Assembly: GCA_030278955.1 (NCBI GenBank)
Contig: JAOANR010000004.1
Location: 56,383,120-56,447,119, forward strand
Length of the DNA: 64,000 bases
Origin: Hygrophila difformis
Lineage: Eukaryota > Streptophyta > Magnoliopsida > Lamiales > Acanthaceae
Reading direction: 5' to 3'
Part shown: positions 1 to 17,778 of the stretch, piece by piece
Layout of the letters: every line of letters begins with the position of its first letter
Numbering within the stretch: the first letter of the stretch is position 1
The notes under the pieces: model-generated
Seen by the model: the letters and a program-made list of their open reading frames with translations, nothing else
Databases searched by the model: none
Told to the model about the DNA's origin: nothing
Position numbers and translations under genes: made by a program

Positions 1-6043
<6,043 letters not shown>

Positions 6044-6350
6044 ACTGCACTAACTTCAATCAGATCAGATATCCCAGCTCCCACTCGATCAACTACCACC
6101 AACCAAGATCAATCGACCAAACCTCAAGCAGCCGAAAACTAAATGAAACAATTAATTACTTCTTCCCCCAGAATATTACAAGCAGATCAATCCACCAACA
6201 CTTCCCCACGTCAAGAAACCCCACCAAAAGATTCCAATCCCAATCCCAGATCACTCCAATAAAAAAATTCCTTCCCCGAAGAAAAGAGAAAAGAAAAAAA
6301 CAAACCCTGTTTTCAAATCCCTTTAATAGCCCAGAAAACGGGAGCGGCGT
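6044..6350 (-). promoter_or_regulatory. Probable 5' UTR of the myosin gene
   Basis: A C/A-rich stretch (G/T-rich on the transcribed strand) immediately upstream of the inferred start codon. No long ORF. The 5' end is a guess from the composition change near 6350; no clear TATA box was found. The intron between the ATG exon and exon 2 (5384-6040) is also gene-free. Confidence 0.35.
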
Positions 6351-6840
6351 AGAGGTCTGTTATATTGACAAAAGATGGTGAAAAGGAAAGAACCCGTGAG
6401 CATAAAAACATTAAACCTTCGAATTTGAGTCTGCTAAGCAATCGAGCAGACGGGATTATCAAAAAAAAAAATTAATCCCTTTTCCTTATTTAATTATTTA
6501 CTTGGTATTTGTTTTTTCCGCGGCAGTCTTTCGATTTTCCGTCCCCACGTCGTTCGGGATTTGGTGTTTTTATTACAACATAAAACAGGCTGTTAAAACT
6601 TAAAACTGGTCTCCGCACCGGGTGTGGTATAACAGAACACCTGTCCATGTCCAATGTTCCACTCTTTTTTTTTTCTTTCTTATTTAATTTAATTTATTGG
6701 AACATCTGAATTATATAAATATGATTATTATTTAAAAAAATACAGAACATATATATATATTTTGATGAACAAATCAAACTTCAATCTATAATTTAAAAGT
6801 CGGGAACTTGACTGTTAGTATAAGTCCCCATCCTCTCTAA
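6351..6840. other. Intergenic, no gene seen
   Basis: AT-rich spacer upstream of the myosin gene, with a short (TA)n run near 6750. Nothing else recognisable; it presumably includes the myosin promoter. Confidence 0.5.
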
Positions 6841-7302
6841 GGACCCGTTTGGATTGACTTTTGAAAAAAAACAGAAGCCAAAAGTAGAAGCAGAAGCAGA
6901 AGTCAAAAGCAAAAGCATGTAACTTTTGTGTTTGGATGGAATGTTTGAAAAGCGGTTTTTTCTAAAAAATATGTTTGGATGAATAAAAATGAAAAGTGCT
7001 TTTGGAATGTAGTAATTACCAAAAAGGACGTGATACTTAATATGATAATAAGATATATTTATAATGTAATTTATATTAAGTAGTGGGGTATTTAAGTCCT
7101 TGCACATTTTACGAGGTGCTTTTGGCTTCTGCTTTTGGGAGAAGCACCCCTGGGCTGCTTCTCCCAGAAATATTTTTTTGGCTTTTCGAGTTGCTTTTGC
7201 TTTTTCTTAAAAGGCAAAACAAACACCTAATTTCCATTAGAAGTACTTTTGACAGAAGCAAAAGCCAAAAGCACCTCTCTAGAAGTCATTCCAAACGGCC
7301 TC
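6841..7302. mobile_element. MITE-like element with imperfect terminal inverted repeats
   Basis: The left end reads GGACCCGTTTGGATTGACTT. The right end, reverse-complemented, reads GAGGCCGTTTGGAATGACTT, so about 20 bp pair with four mismatches. Sub-terminal AGAAGCAAAAGCC-type repeats on the left are inverted on the right, with a nested hairpin around GGGAGAAGC...GCTTCTCCC near 7137-7168. The size (about 460 bp) and lack of coding capacity fit a non-autonomous DNA transposon, and termini of the form CCGTTTGG are common in plant MITEs. I could not identify a target duplication, so the superfamily is open. Confidence 0.6.
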
Positions 7303-8815
7303 TTATTGATTTCTTACAAAAAAAATACTATAGGAGTATAATTTTATACAAAATTCGGGGTTAATTTTCATGACTATTCCCAATTCTCCTAATTTTTTAA
7401 ATCTCAAATTGCCCGAACCTTAAATTAACTTTCTAGGTTTTCTTATCAACTTCGTTCATACTCGAAGGCTCATATTTGATCCCATCATCTTCGTCGAAAT
7501 GGTCTTTCTCAATTTCCTTTAACCCTCGAAATATATGATCCAATATGCAAGTGGCAAAGCGAGTCCTCTAATCCTCTCCCATTAACATAAAAATTTAAGT
7601 AATACACATCTATCCAATAACGTGTCATGTTTGATGTTTAGATATTGTTAAGTGTTCAACTTTAACTCAATCCTATTACAAGTATGTGTTTGAAAAAAAA
7701 TCAATGTGTCTTGTTAAAATGGTATATAAACATAGAGTTTTAGAATATATAATCTATATATTTTATATACTTTTTAGTTGTACATATTTTTTAAAAATTA
7801 AGAAAATATATTGGATGGTGTGCAAAAGTCAAATAGAAATAATATGTTGGGACAAATGGAGTATAAAATAAATACACTCGAGTTTATATTGTGTTTGGAA
7901 GCAAATGCTAGAGTTTCTAAAAAAATACTTAAAATAATTTAAAAACTATATCCATTAAACACTAATTTCCTCAATTTTAACCTTCTTAACTTTTAACTTT
8001 TCAAACTTTCACACACACACATATATATATAGGTCGGTACTGCACGCAGCTTCTATAAGCTTTTGGGAGCTTTAGCTTTATTTCAAAACAATAGCCCGTT
8101 CTCAGAGGCGGATCCATAAAATTTTGTTAGTGGTAGCACAAAATCGACGAAAACCACATTGGAATTAGAGATAATGATGGCAATACAAAAAATATAGAGA
8201 GAAACTAAGCTAGAATTGATAAGAGTGATATCACAATAAAAATTTAGTGGAGTGGTTGCACCAAAGTAAATAAATGGAATTATAAAAAAAATTTAGCTTA
8301 AAATAGCAATTTTATAAATTTGAGTGGTATCATGTGTCACCATCCATTTATATGTGGATCCGCCCATGCCCATTCTGCATACTAGTTTTTTAAGGCTTTA
8401 ATTGCGAATTGCAGCTTTGAAAAGCTCTATAATCAGCTCTATTTTTGGGGTAACAAGTACGCCAAAGGCAGAGAGGAAAAGCTACACAAAATTGGGGGGG
8501 GGGGGGGGTAAGATAGAGGGGAAAAAAGAAAGCGAGAACATTAAACGTGTGGAAAGAAAACGCACGCAATTTCTGCAGAAAGTAGATGACGAGCTTCCTC
8601 TGGAGGAAAAACGCAAGTACAGAAGAATTCAATCAATTTTTTTTCGATCCCCTTTTAACTAACTCAGGATATGGAACCATCGATAATGAGGCTTCACGGC
8701 CAACAAGTCCAAGATGTTTTTTGACAAGTGGATATAGACGAATCTAAACTATAATTTTTAAATTTTAACATCAAATAACATTACTGAAAACTATCTTACT
8801 TTAAAATTATATTTC
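7303..8815. other. Intergenic, no gene seen
   Basis: AT-rich spacer. It contains a (CA)n(TA)n microsatellite near 8011-8031 and a homopolymeric G run near 8495-8508. Around 7590-7870 there is a faint match to the Stowaway-like copies elsewhere in the window (ending in ATGGAGTATAAA), too decayed to call. Confidence 0.5.
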
Positions 8816-8820
8816 ATTAT
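8816..8820. repeat. Target-site duplication, left copy (ATTAT)
   Basis: Five bases ATTAT immediately left of the 5' LTR. The same five bases follow the 3' LTR at 22968-22972. Confidence 0.9.
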
Positions 8821-9585
8821 TGTAAACACGTGAAATTTGTTCGCCACTAAAAATGCGACACGTGTAAATTTAAATATTAATTTAATTATTTTTAAGCATT
8901 TTAAATAAATTAAATGCTTGAAATAACTATTAATATTTATTGGGCCATTTGGATCCATCAAGCCAAATGGATTTAATTATATTGAACCAATGTGGACAAG
9001 TCCAAATGAAAGACCCACAAGCTTCATGGCCAATGGACACTTGACGCAAGCCAGCCCATGAAAATTAATCGGTGTGGACAAGTCCAAATGAAAGACCCAC
9101 AAGCCTATGATCCAATGGACACTTGAAGCAGGCTAGTCCATGGAAATCAGTCAATGTGAACAAGCCCAGATGAAAGGCCCACGTGACCCGATAAAAATGT
9201 GGATTGGACCAGCCCATCGATTGGTCTATCATCCACAAACCCTAGGGTTTTTCCCTTTATAAATAGAGGCACCCTGTCACACATACACTACTTCACTTCC
9301 AGACACACATCTTCATACTCTAATCACTCTCAAGACTCAAACACTTGAGATCTACAGCAACAAAACGCTGCAGAAATTCCAAGAAGCCGAAGAAGAAGCA
9401 CAAAAGCATCTCGACGTCTTCAAGGTTGGAGGAATCAAAGGAGTAACAGAAGTCGAACACTCATATCGTTTGATCTTCACATATTTCTTTTAAATTCATT
9501 CAAATTCTCTGTAATTTGCAGACATTTCTTGTGAAATTAATAAAATTATTTTACAGTTTCTGTCTACGCATTTTTTGCACCTACA
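8821..9585 (+). repeat. 5' LTR of the Tat element
   Basis: 765 bp, beginning TGTAAACACGTG and ending TTTGCACCTACA. It holds an internal imperfect direct repeat (about 8990-9050 and 9073-9130, both with GTGGACAAGTCCAAATGAAAG). A consensus TATA box, TATAAATAG, lies at 9258-9266, just after an AAACCCTAGGGTTTTT motif; this should drive the genomic RNA. Confidence 0.95.
9258..9266 (+). promoter_or_regulatory. TATA box in the 5' LTR
   Basis: TATAAATAG preceded by a telo-box-like CCCTAGGG motif, in the expected U3 position. The 3' LTR has the same box at 22640-22648. Confidence 0.7.
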
Positions 9586-9590
9586 GATTT

Positions 9591-9608
9591 TGGCACGCCC
9601 AGTGGGAC
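9591..9608 (+). other. Putative primer-binding site
   Basis: TGGCACGCCCAGTGGGAC starts five bases after the 5' LTR. The TGG start pairs with the CCA end of a tRNA, as expected for minus-strand priming. I could not assign the tRNA. Confidence 0.65.
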
Positions 9609-9651
9609 ACTTCTGCCTTTCATCTCCTCCAGACGTCGTCAACGAAATCCA

Positions 9652-10878
9652 ATGGCTTCAAGGAACACCTCCAAGAGCAACTCTTCAACATCCGGTGCCG
9701 CTATGCCCAACGTCACCACAAGGAACATGAAGAAAGCAATGGAGGCCGCTGATGCTGCGCGTGAAAAAGAAGTTGATGCGGATATGCCGCTGTTGGAAGA
9801 AGGAAACGACCATAGATCGGGATCTTCCACGCCGTTGTCAAGCCCGCGGGGAGATCAAGAAGAAACATCCGCCCTGCGTCATGCTGCTGCAATGACAACC
9901 CAAGCCAGCACTCTTGAAGAGCAAATGTCCAACCTGACAAAGATCGTGGAAATGCTTGTGAAGAGATCCGAGTTGCAAGATGCACGCATGGAGCAAATGA
10001 TGAACAGACTGGATGGCTCTAACGGCGGCCAAGCGGTGAACAAGCCCGTAGAGATCCGCGACGATGGAGAGACTTCCCGGCAAGGCGCTTCGGCAAAAGG
10101 AAAAGCAACCGCTGACGTCCAAGTCACTCCTGACGGCTTCATCTCGGCTGATCAACTGAAAGAGTTCATCATGGGAACGCTGAAGGAAGAGGTCTCAGCA
10201 GGATCAAAATCCTCCTTGACGTATCTCAAGCCATACAGCGCCCGCATCGACTCACTGAAGATGCCGGCAGGCTATCAACCGCCCAAGTTTCAACAGTTCG
10301 ACGGCAAAGGGAATCCTAAGCAACATATCGCCCATTTCGTAGAGACATGCAACGAAGCGGGTACGTTTGGAGATCACCTCGTCAAACAGTTCATTCGTTC
10401 ACTAAAGGGGAATGCGTTCGAATGGTATACCGACTTGGAACACGGCAGCATCGACAGTTGGGATCAACTTGAGCAAGAGTTTCTGAACCGTTTTTACAGC
10501 ACACGGCGTACCGTCAGCATGATAGAATTGACGAACACGCAACAATCAAAGGGCGAGCCGGTGATCGACTACATCAACCGCTGGAGAAGCCTGAGCCTCA
10601 ACTGCAAGGATCGCTTGTCCGAGACGTCGGCGATTGAGATGTGCATCCAAGGCATGCAATGGGGCCTACGATACATCCTGCAAGGCATTCGTCCCCGGAC
10701 ATTCGAGGAGCTTGCAACTCGTGCTCATGACATGGAACTAAGTTTGGCGTCAAGTGGAGCCTATGGTCCGCCGTTCAACAAACTCGTACAAATAACCGAG
10801 TCGAATGGAAGAAGGGAGGCAAGCCACAGTCGAAGCCACCCACAAAGGATGCGATTGCAACAAGCGCTGCTCTCGTAA
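9652..10878 (+). CDS. Tat element Gag (frame broken near its C-terminal end)
   Basis: 408-codon ORF for the structural protein of the particle. It has a disordered, charged N-terminal half. A retrotransposon-gag domain follows (about residues 225-365), with [16 protein letters not shown] and [19 protein letters not shown] as landmarks. No CCHC knuckle is seen. The start ATG at 9652 is the first in frame after the leader. From about 10800 the conserved sequence continues in the pol frame ([13 protein letters not shown]), so the last 25 or so residues of this ORF are out of frame. A one-base-type frameshift therefore separates what was one Gag-Pol reading frame. It lies 66 bp downstream of the LTR and primer-binding site. 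Confidence 0.85.
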   Translation: MASRNTSKSNSSTSGAAMPNVTTRNMKKAMEAADAAREKEVDADMPLLEEGNDHRSGSSTPLSSPRGDQEETSALRHAAAMTTQASTLEEQMSNLTKIVEMLVKRSELQDARMEQMMNRLDGSNGGQAVNKPVEIRDDGETSRQGASAKGKATADVQVTPDGFISADQLKEFIMGTLKEEVSAGSKSSLTYLKPYSARIDSLKMPAGYQPPKFQQFDGKGNPKQHIAHFVETCNEAGTFGDHLVKQFIRSLKGNAFEWYTDLEHGSIDSWDQLEQEFLNRFYSTRRTVSMIELTNTQQSKGEPVIDYINRWRSLSLNCKDRLSETSAIEMCIQGMQWGLRYILQGIRPRTFEELATRAHDMELSLASSGAYGPPFNKLVQITESNGRREASHSRSHPQRMRLQQALLS

Positions 10879-13800
10879 AGGTACGTGGGAAGGAGCCGGT
10901 GACAAACGACAAGCCAAAGCCACCACAAGCTCAGCGTCAAAAGTCGTCATTGGAAGATAGACGGGCTAAGACGTACCCATTCCTTGACTCCGACTTACAG
11001 GGCATCTTCGATGACTTGATGAAAGAAAACCTCATCGAGCTACCAAGAATGAAACGTCCCGAGCAAGCCGTGATGACCAACGACCCGCTATACTGCAAGT
11101 ACCACCGTTTGGTGAGCCACACGATCCAAGATTGCTTCGTTTTCAAAGACAAAGTCATGGATCTCGTCAAACAAGGCAAAATCACCTTGGCAGACGAAGC
11201 AGAGACGGCCAACACCGTTTCCATCCAAGTTGGATCAATCGAGATCAAAGTTCCTCACAATTCCACCACCTGCAACACCGTCTTCGAAGTTGGGAGCACA
11301 TCGAAGCAAGACCACACCAAACAAGTTATGGATCATTCGCATCTCAACGAATGCATGATGTCCATCACGTTCAATGACGACGACATGCCAATAGAGCTGG
11401 AAAATTCGAAGGCTCATAACCGACCATTGTTCGTCGTTGGGTACGTGGACGACAAGCGAGTGAATCGCGTCCTGATAGACGGGGGTTCTGCCGTCAACAT
11501 CATGTCACTTCATACCCTGAAGGAATTGGGCATCTCTGAGGAAGAACTATCCAATAGCAAAATGTTGATCCAAGGCTTCAACCAAGGGGGGCAAAAATCC
11601 CTTGGTGCAATCCGAGTCCGTTTGCAAATTGATGAGATGGTTGCAAACACATACTTCCACGTCATTGACGCAAGGACATCATACAACATGCTTCTTGGTC
11701 GGACATGGATCCATGAGAACGGCGTCGTCCCTTCAACATGGCACCAGTGCTTCAAGTACGTGCACAACGGCGTCGTCAAAAGGGTTATCGCCGATGACAA
11801 ACAATTCGCGGTGGCCGAGTCTTACTACGGGGATGCTAAATACTACCTTGATTCGTCCAAAGCTAAGGCACCTTCGTGCGGGGAAGAAGAACGTAAAGAT
11901 GATCAACCAGTCCGTGATGATAAGGGAAAATCGATCTTGGAAGAGGCATTCGAGGGGCTTATACTCCCACTAACGCCCATTGATCCTGGCATGTCGCAGA
12001 AAACGGTGAAAATTCAACTCAAAGGTAGTGAGGCACGCCGACTGAAGAACGACAAAGAATTCGGTCCGAAGGCATTCAAGTTGCTCACCAAGTCTGGATT
12101 CAACCCAAATGAGCCATCGCCGTTGGGAAAGCTCTCGGACAACAACCGAAGAAAAGGTGACCGGAGTGGACTTGGGTATGTTGCGGAATTTGACACGGCG
12201 CCCCAAGCATCGAAAGCGCCCATATTCGTCAAAGCGGAACAAACAGTGAAGGCACCGGTTCGTATCGTCATAAAACGAGCTACGGCCAATTACATCACCG
12301 AAGAAGCAAATCAAGAGGATCATGCTCCAAAGGACCAACCTGCACGAAAGTCAGCATTTGATCGCATCGGTAGTCCGTCAAAAGGAGAGCAAAAACGAAG
12401 TATCCATGATAGGCTTGGCTCAACGGAGACAATCGAGCACAAAGAATCCATCTTTCGCCGGCTTGGAGCAAACAAAGAAGTGAAGCCAACTGTTTTCGAT
12501 AGGCTCGGGGCTGTTGCCAAAGAAGACTCTGCAAAATCCGTCTTCAAAAGGCTAGGTTCTACAAAACGCCAATCACAAATCAAAACATCAGCTAGCAAAG
12601 AGCGGTCTCCGGTAAAAAAAGGGATATTGGACGACCCTAACTACGGCAACGATGTGAGAAGCACCGTACCTTCCCGCATGAAGCGTCAAGTTGAGTGGAC
12701 TGTCTCATCCGACGAATGGCTAAAGCTCAAGAAACGGACCATCATCTTCACAAAGCATGACGAAGATGATCAAGCTGACAAAGTTGACATTCATCATATC
12801 ACCATTGACTGCGGTGAGCCAAGTGAAGAAGACGCCAACGCAGCACCGATGCAACTTGAGGAAGAAATCAAGGTCACGGTGGATGAGCTGCGTGAGGTGA
12901 ACTTAGGCGATGAAAAAGATCCTCGCCCAACATTTATCAGTGCCCAACTGACCGTAGATGAGGTGGAAAAGTATGTGGCACTACTCCAAGAATTCAGAGA
13001 CGTCTTTGCATGGTCCTACAAGGAAATGCCCGGTCTAGACCCCAAGATAGTCGTCCACCGCCTTGCAGTGAAGAAAGATGCACGACCCGTAAAGCAAACA
13101 CAACGTCGGTTCCGGCCTGAACTTCTACCGCAAATTGAAGCTGAGGTGAACAAGTTGATCGACGTTGGCTTCATTCGTGAAGTGCAATATCCCACTTGGA
13201 TCTCAAGCATAGTCCCGGTGAGGAAGAAGAATGGACAAATCCGAGTCTGCGTGGACTTCCGCGATCTCAACGAGGCTTGCCCAAAAGACGAGTTCCCGTT
13301 GCCGATCACCGAGTTGATGATTGATGCCACCACAGGACATGAAGTATTGTCGTTTATGGATGGGTCTTCCGGCTACAACCAAATAAAGATGGCGCCCGAA
13401 GACGAAGAGCTGACCGCGTTTCGGACTCCAAAAGGCATATACTGTTATAAAGTTATGCCCTTCGGCCTGAAGAATGCGGGGGCAACATATCAACGTGCCA
13501 TGCAAAAGATCTTCGATGACATGCTGCACAACTTGGTTGAATGCTACGTCGACGATCTCGTGGTAAAGACAAAGGAACGAGTCAATCATCTACAAGACTT
13601 GAGGACCGTGTTCGAATGCCTTCGCAAGCACCAACTGAAGATGAATCCGTTGAAGTGCGCATTTGGCGTTTCCTCTGGAAAATTCCTTGGCTTTGTCGTA
13701 CGGAATCACGGAATTGAAATCGAGCAAGCCAAAATTGACGCAATCTTGAGAATGCCGGAACCACGGGATATCCATGAGTTGAAGAGCCTTCAAGGCAAGC

Positions 13801-16172
13801 TCGCGTACATCCGGAGGTTCATTTCCAATCTTGCTGGAAGATGCCAACCGTTCAGCAAGCTCATGAAGAAAGGTATTCCGTTCGAGTGGGATGAGTCCTG
13901 CAAGAAAGCGTTCGACAACATAAAAGCGTATCTGATGAAGCCGCCAGTGCTAGCTGCTCCAGTGATCGGACGACCATTGATCCTGTATGTAGCTGCCCAA
14001 GAAAACTCTGTCGGCGCCTTGCTGGCTCAAGAAAATGATGGGGGCAAGGAAAACGCACTATACTATCTAAGTCGGATGATGGCGCCGAACGAGCTCAAGT
14101 TCCGCCCAATCGAAAAGCTTTGTCTAGCATTGGTCTTCGCCATCCGCAAACTGAAGCATTACTTCCAAGCTCACACGGTACATCTCGTATCCAAAGCAAA
14201 TCCTCTCAAACATGTGTTGTCTCAATCTGCTCTCTCTGAAAGACTTTCACGATGGTACTTGTTGTTTCAACAGTTCGAGATCATTTACGTACCACAAAAG
14301 GCTATCAAAGGACAAGCCCTGGCCGACTTCTTAGCTGATCATCTGATACCTGCTGAATGGGATCTCTCTGACGACCTTCCGGACGAAGATGTGATGTTAA
14401 CTGAAGCTGGACAACCATGGAAAATGTACTTCGATGGAGCTGCCCACAAAGAAGGAGCTGGAGTAGGAATCGTCTTCGTCACTCCGACGGGTGAGATCTT
14501 ACCTCATTCAATTACCCTCACTAGCAATTGCTCCAATAACGTTGCTGAATATCAAGCTCTGATCTTGGGACTCGAAATGGCAGTCGACGCCAAGTAACTA
14601 TATCTTCAAGTCTACGGCGACTCCAAGTTGATAGTCAACCAGCTACTTGGCGAATATGAAGTCAAGAAACCGGACCTGGTGCCATATTACAAGTACGCAC
14701 GTAGGTTGATGGCATATCTCCATGTTATGTCAATTGAACATGTCCCAAGAAGCCAAAATCGGCAAGCTGACTCCCTCGCAAAGCTGGCGTCAACACTTAC
14801 CTCGCCAGAAGACAAGATGACCATCACGCTGACTAAGGGATGGGTGATGCCTCCAGTTTTTTAAGACGATGAGGAGTTCGACGAGAATACGGCCGTTGAA
14901 GTGTTTGAAATCGACGAAGAAGAAGATTGGAGACAACCTTTGGTAGACTACTTGCAGCATCAGAAGTTACCCGAGGACCCGAGGAAAAAGGTTGATATCC
15001 GAAGACGTGCTGCCCGATTCTTCTACTTTAATGGCACCTTGTATAGAAGGTCGTTCGAAGGGGTTCTACTCCGTTGTTTGGGCTCCACTGAAGCTGTTCA
15101 AGCATTGGAAGAAGTACATGGTGGGATCTGCGGTGCACATCAATCGAGGCCGAAGCTACATTTCCGCATCAAGAGAATGGGATACTATTGGCCGACGATG
15201 GTTAGAGACTGCATGGAGTTTGCTCGAAAGTGCCAAGCCTGCCAATTTCACGCCAACTTCATCCACCAACCTCCTGAGCCGTTGCATCCAACTGTGACAT
15301 CATGGCCGTTTGACGCATGGGGCATGCACGTCGTTGGACCGCTGCCAAAGTCTTCCGGGGGGCATGGCTATATCCTTGCTGCTACGGATTATTTCTCCAA
15401 GTGGGCTGAAGCTGCACCCTTTAGAGAAGTCAAAGGGGAACATGTTGCTAGTTTCATCCGAATCAATATCATCTACCGTTATGGCGTCCCGCGTTACATC
15501 ATGACAGACAACGGACGATCATTTGTCAACAGCACCATCACCAAGTTGTGTGAGAAGTTTGGATTTACTCAGCGAAAGAGTTCTGCATATTACCCGCCGG
15601 CAAATGGACTGGCAGAGGCCTTCAACAAAACCTTATGCGGTTTATTGAAGAAAGTAGTCTCCAAGTCAAAGCGGGATTGGCATGAGAGAATCAACGAAGC
15701 TTTATGGGCATATCGAACAACTTTCCGCACACCCACCAAGGCAACGCCATACTCGTTGGTCTATGGAGTGGAAGCCGTGTTGCCGCTGGAAACGCAAATC
15801 CCGTCGTTAAGAGTCGCCATCCAAGAAGGACTCACTGAAGAAGACAACGCCCGACTGCGTTTGGAAGAATTGGAAGCCCTTGATGAAAGAAGGCTCGAAG
15901 CACAACAAAGGTTGGAATGCTACCAAGCCCGCCTCTCGAAGTTCTACAACAAGAAAGTCAAGGCACGCTCGTTCCAAGTTGGAGATCTCGTCCTCGCCAT
16001 CCGGAGACCCATTGTCATCAACTACCGCAGTGGGAACAAGTTCACCTCCAAATGGGATGGACCATACGTCATCACGAAAGTCTTCACAAACGGAGCCTAC
16101 ATGATGATTGATAACGATGGAGTGAGCGTCGGACCAATAAATGGGCGGTTCTTGAAGAAGTTCTACGCTTGA
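10800..16172 (+). pseudogene. Tat element Pol (PR, RT, RNase H, archaeal-type RNase H, integrase), disrupted
   Basis: Polyprotein in one frame, interrupted by TAA at 14595-14597 and TAA at 14862-14864 and cut from gag by a frameshift near 10800. Domains in order: a CKYHRLVSHTIQDC motif; protease with VLIDGGSAVNIM (near 11470); RT with FRDLNEACPKDEFPLP and catalytic YVDDLV (near 13545); RT-linked RNase H; a second RNase H beginning MYFDGAAHKEGAGVG (near 14427), which contains the first stop; integrase with a Zn-binding H..C..C segment (about 15140-15250), TDNGRSF and GLAEAFNK. The first catalytic Asp of the integrase triad, expected in a WG-x-D-VVGP context, is His here (CAC, 15327-15329). The dual RNase H places it in the Tat clade. 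It cannot make a functional integrase. Confidence 0.92.
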
Positions 16173-16885
16173 AGAATGGACAAGGAAAATGCTCCTTGAC
16201 GCACGAGCCTAAACTGCACGTCACAAAAAAAAATGCAAAAAAAAAATGTAATACTCCTGACCCGCAAGAGTATAAACTGTGTACGGCTCAAAATAAACAA
16301 ATTCAATTTGTTTTGAACTACGTAATGGCTTGATCCCTTCACAGGGTACGTAGGCAACTTGGAAATCATTTTTCTAAGTTCAGTCATAAACAAAAAAAAA
16401 TCAATCAAGTAATTGGATTAATTATGTTGGTTCATTACTTGATGGAAAAAATGTGGTTGGGTTAAGTTAATCCATTACAAAGAAAAAAATTAAGTAAATG
16501 GGTTGATTAAATTTGATCCATTACTTGCAAAAAAATGGGTTGATTAAATTTAATCCATTACTTGATAGAATAAATTTGAGCATATGAGTTAAATTCAACA
16601 CATTGCTTAAAAAATGTTGAATGGATTTATTAAATTAATCCATCACTTGGTTTGGAGAAGTTATGGCTACATACACTAAAGCACTTAATTTTAATTAAAG
16701 TGTTTTAGTATTCAAATTTGAAGGATGGTGTAAAGTTTTGCATCGGGGCTTGCAAGTGCATTCATGATGTAAATAATGAAGAAATGAGAGCTTTATTTCA
16801 CCAGGGGATCAAGATACAAATTCCATGTGAACTAAGCAATGAAGAATGCGAAAAACAAAGAATAAAGAACAAAAGAATGAAGAAG
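16173..16885. repeat. AT-rich spacer with degenerate short direct repeats between pol and the antisense gene
   Basis: Non-coding. From about 16410 to 16660 a motif like GGTTGATTAAATTTAATCCA followed by TTACTTG recurs four or more times with irregular spacing. It probably includes the 3' UTR of the antisense gene and of the genomic transcript's coding part. Confidence 0.6.
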
Positions 16886-17659
16886 CTAGTAAGGTTGTAG
16901 ATGTAGCAACTCCTTTCGGGACCTCTCGAAAGCCGTTTCCATCATCTTCAAGTTGGCGGAATCTTCGGCGGATGGGCCTGGGGAATTCTTGATCTTCAAA
17001 ACAACCGCCTCTTGAGATGCGCGAGCCTCGCTAAGAACTTGCTCCTCTCCTGTAGCTCGCTGAAGAGATGACTCCATTTCGACCATTTGTTTCTTCAACT
17101 CTTCTAATTTGGCGCCCAACACTTTAACTTCTTCCGTCTTGGCTTGCAACTCACTATCTCTCTTGGCCAGCTCCGCTTCGGCTAGTTGCAACGACTCTTG
17201 CGACTCCACCCTCGTACGCAAATCCTGAAGCATCTCAGCTCCATCGAAGAAATGGTGCAATGATAACTCCAGCCGAGATGTGTCCTGCTTGCAATTCTTT
17301 ATGGAGCCAAGAAACTCATCCGCCGCAGCTCGACCCCTCGCAAGCTTCTCCAAAGACGCCTCCTTAATTATGTCTCTCACTATCTCCCAAAAATAGTCCA
17401 TTACCTTCCAGTTTGCTCGCCTCTTCATTTCATCAGGGGTAATAATAGTTGCTGCAGGAGTAGCCTTCTCCAAGGGACGCATTGCCGGATATGCTGAGTG
17501 GGCAATAGGATCGGCCATTGCTAAAGGAAGGGCGGGTGATGGCACTACATCTGCTCGGGGGACGCGCGGGGCACGTGTCAAGGGTATATGAACACTGGCA
17601 CTGCTTCCTGCATCATCATCACCATCATCGGGCGCCGATGTGCTGCCCAAGCCCACAAC
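16886..17659 (-). CDS. Probable third exon of the antisense PMD gene (coiled coil)
   Basis: Open reading frame of about 257 codons starting directly after a TTTCCTTTCAG acceptor-like site and ending in a stop at 16886. The N-terminal third is Pro/Ala-rich and acidic. The rest has heptad-like Leu/Glu/Lys spacing (LAEAELAKRDSELQAKTEE) typical of a coiled coil. No ATG occurs near its start, so it should be an internal or last exon. Its position just 3' of the PMD exons and on the same strand argues it belongs to the same transcript, but the upstream splice donor was not located in phase. Confidence 0.55.
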   Translation of the reverse strand, partial: VVGLGSTSAPDDGDDDAGSSASVHIPLTRAPRVPRADVVPSPALPLAMADPIAHSAYPAMRPLEKATPAATIITPDEMKRRANWKVMDYFWEIVRDIIKEASLEKLARGRAAADEFLGSIKNCKQDTSRLELSLHHFFDGAEMLQDLRTRVESQESLQLAEAELAKRDSELQAKTEEVKVLGAKLEELKKQMVEMESSLQRATGEEQVLSEARASQEAVVLKIKNSPGPSAEDSANLKMMETAFERSRKELLHLQPY

Positions 17660-17778
17660 CTGAAAGGAAACAGAGAAAGCATAAGTACAAGCGAAGAAAC
17701 CAAAAAAGAGACAAAATCAAGGAATAGAACAAAGACATCAAAACTTTCATTTAAAAGCCCTGTTAAAGGTGCTTCTTC

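Noticed and set aside
6838..7305. PIF/Harbinger assignment from TAA/TTA beside the MITE ends
   Set aside because: The two flanking triplets are not identical direct repeats, so they are not a target duplication.
7083..7364. 93-codon ORF
   Set aside because: It lies mostly inside the MITE at 6841-7302 and its frame follows the inverted repeat.
8402..8662. 86-codon ORF across the G run
   Set aside because: It passes through a homopolymeric G tract and has no recognisable domain or gene context.
9713..14058. Minus-strand ORFs opposite Tat gag-pol (up to 128 codons)
   Set aside because: They are shadows of the sense coding sequence with no domains.
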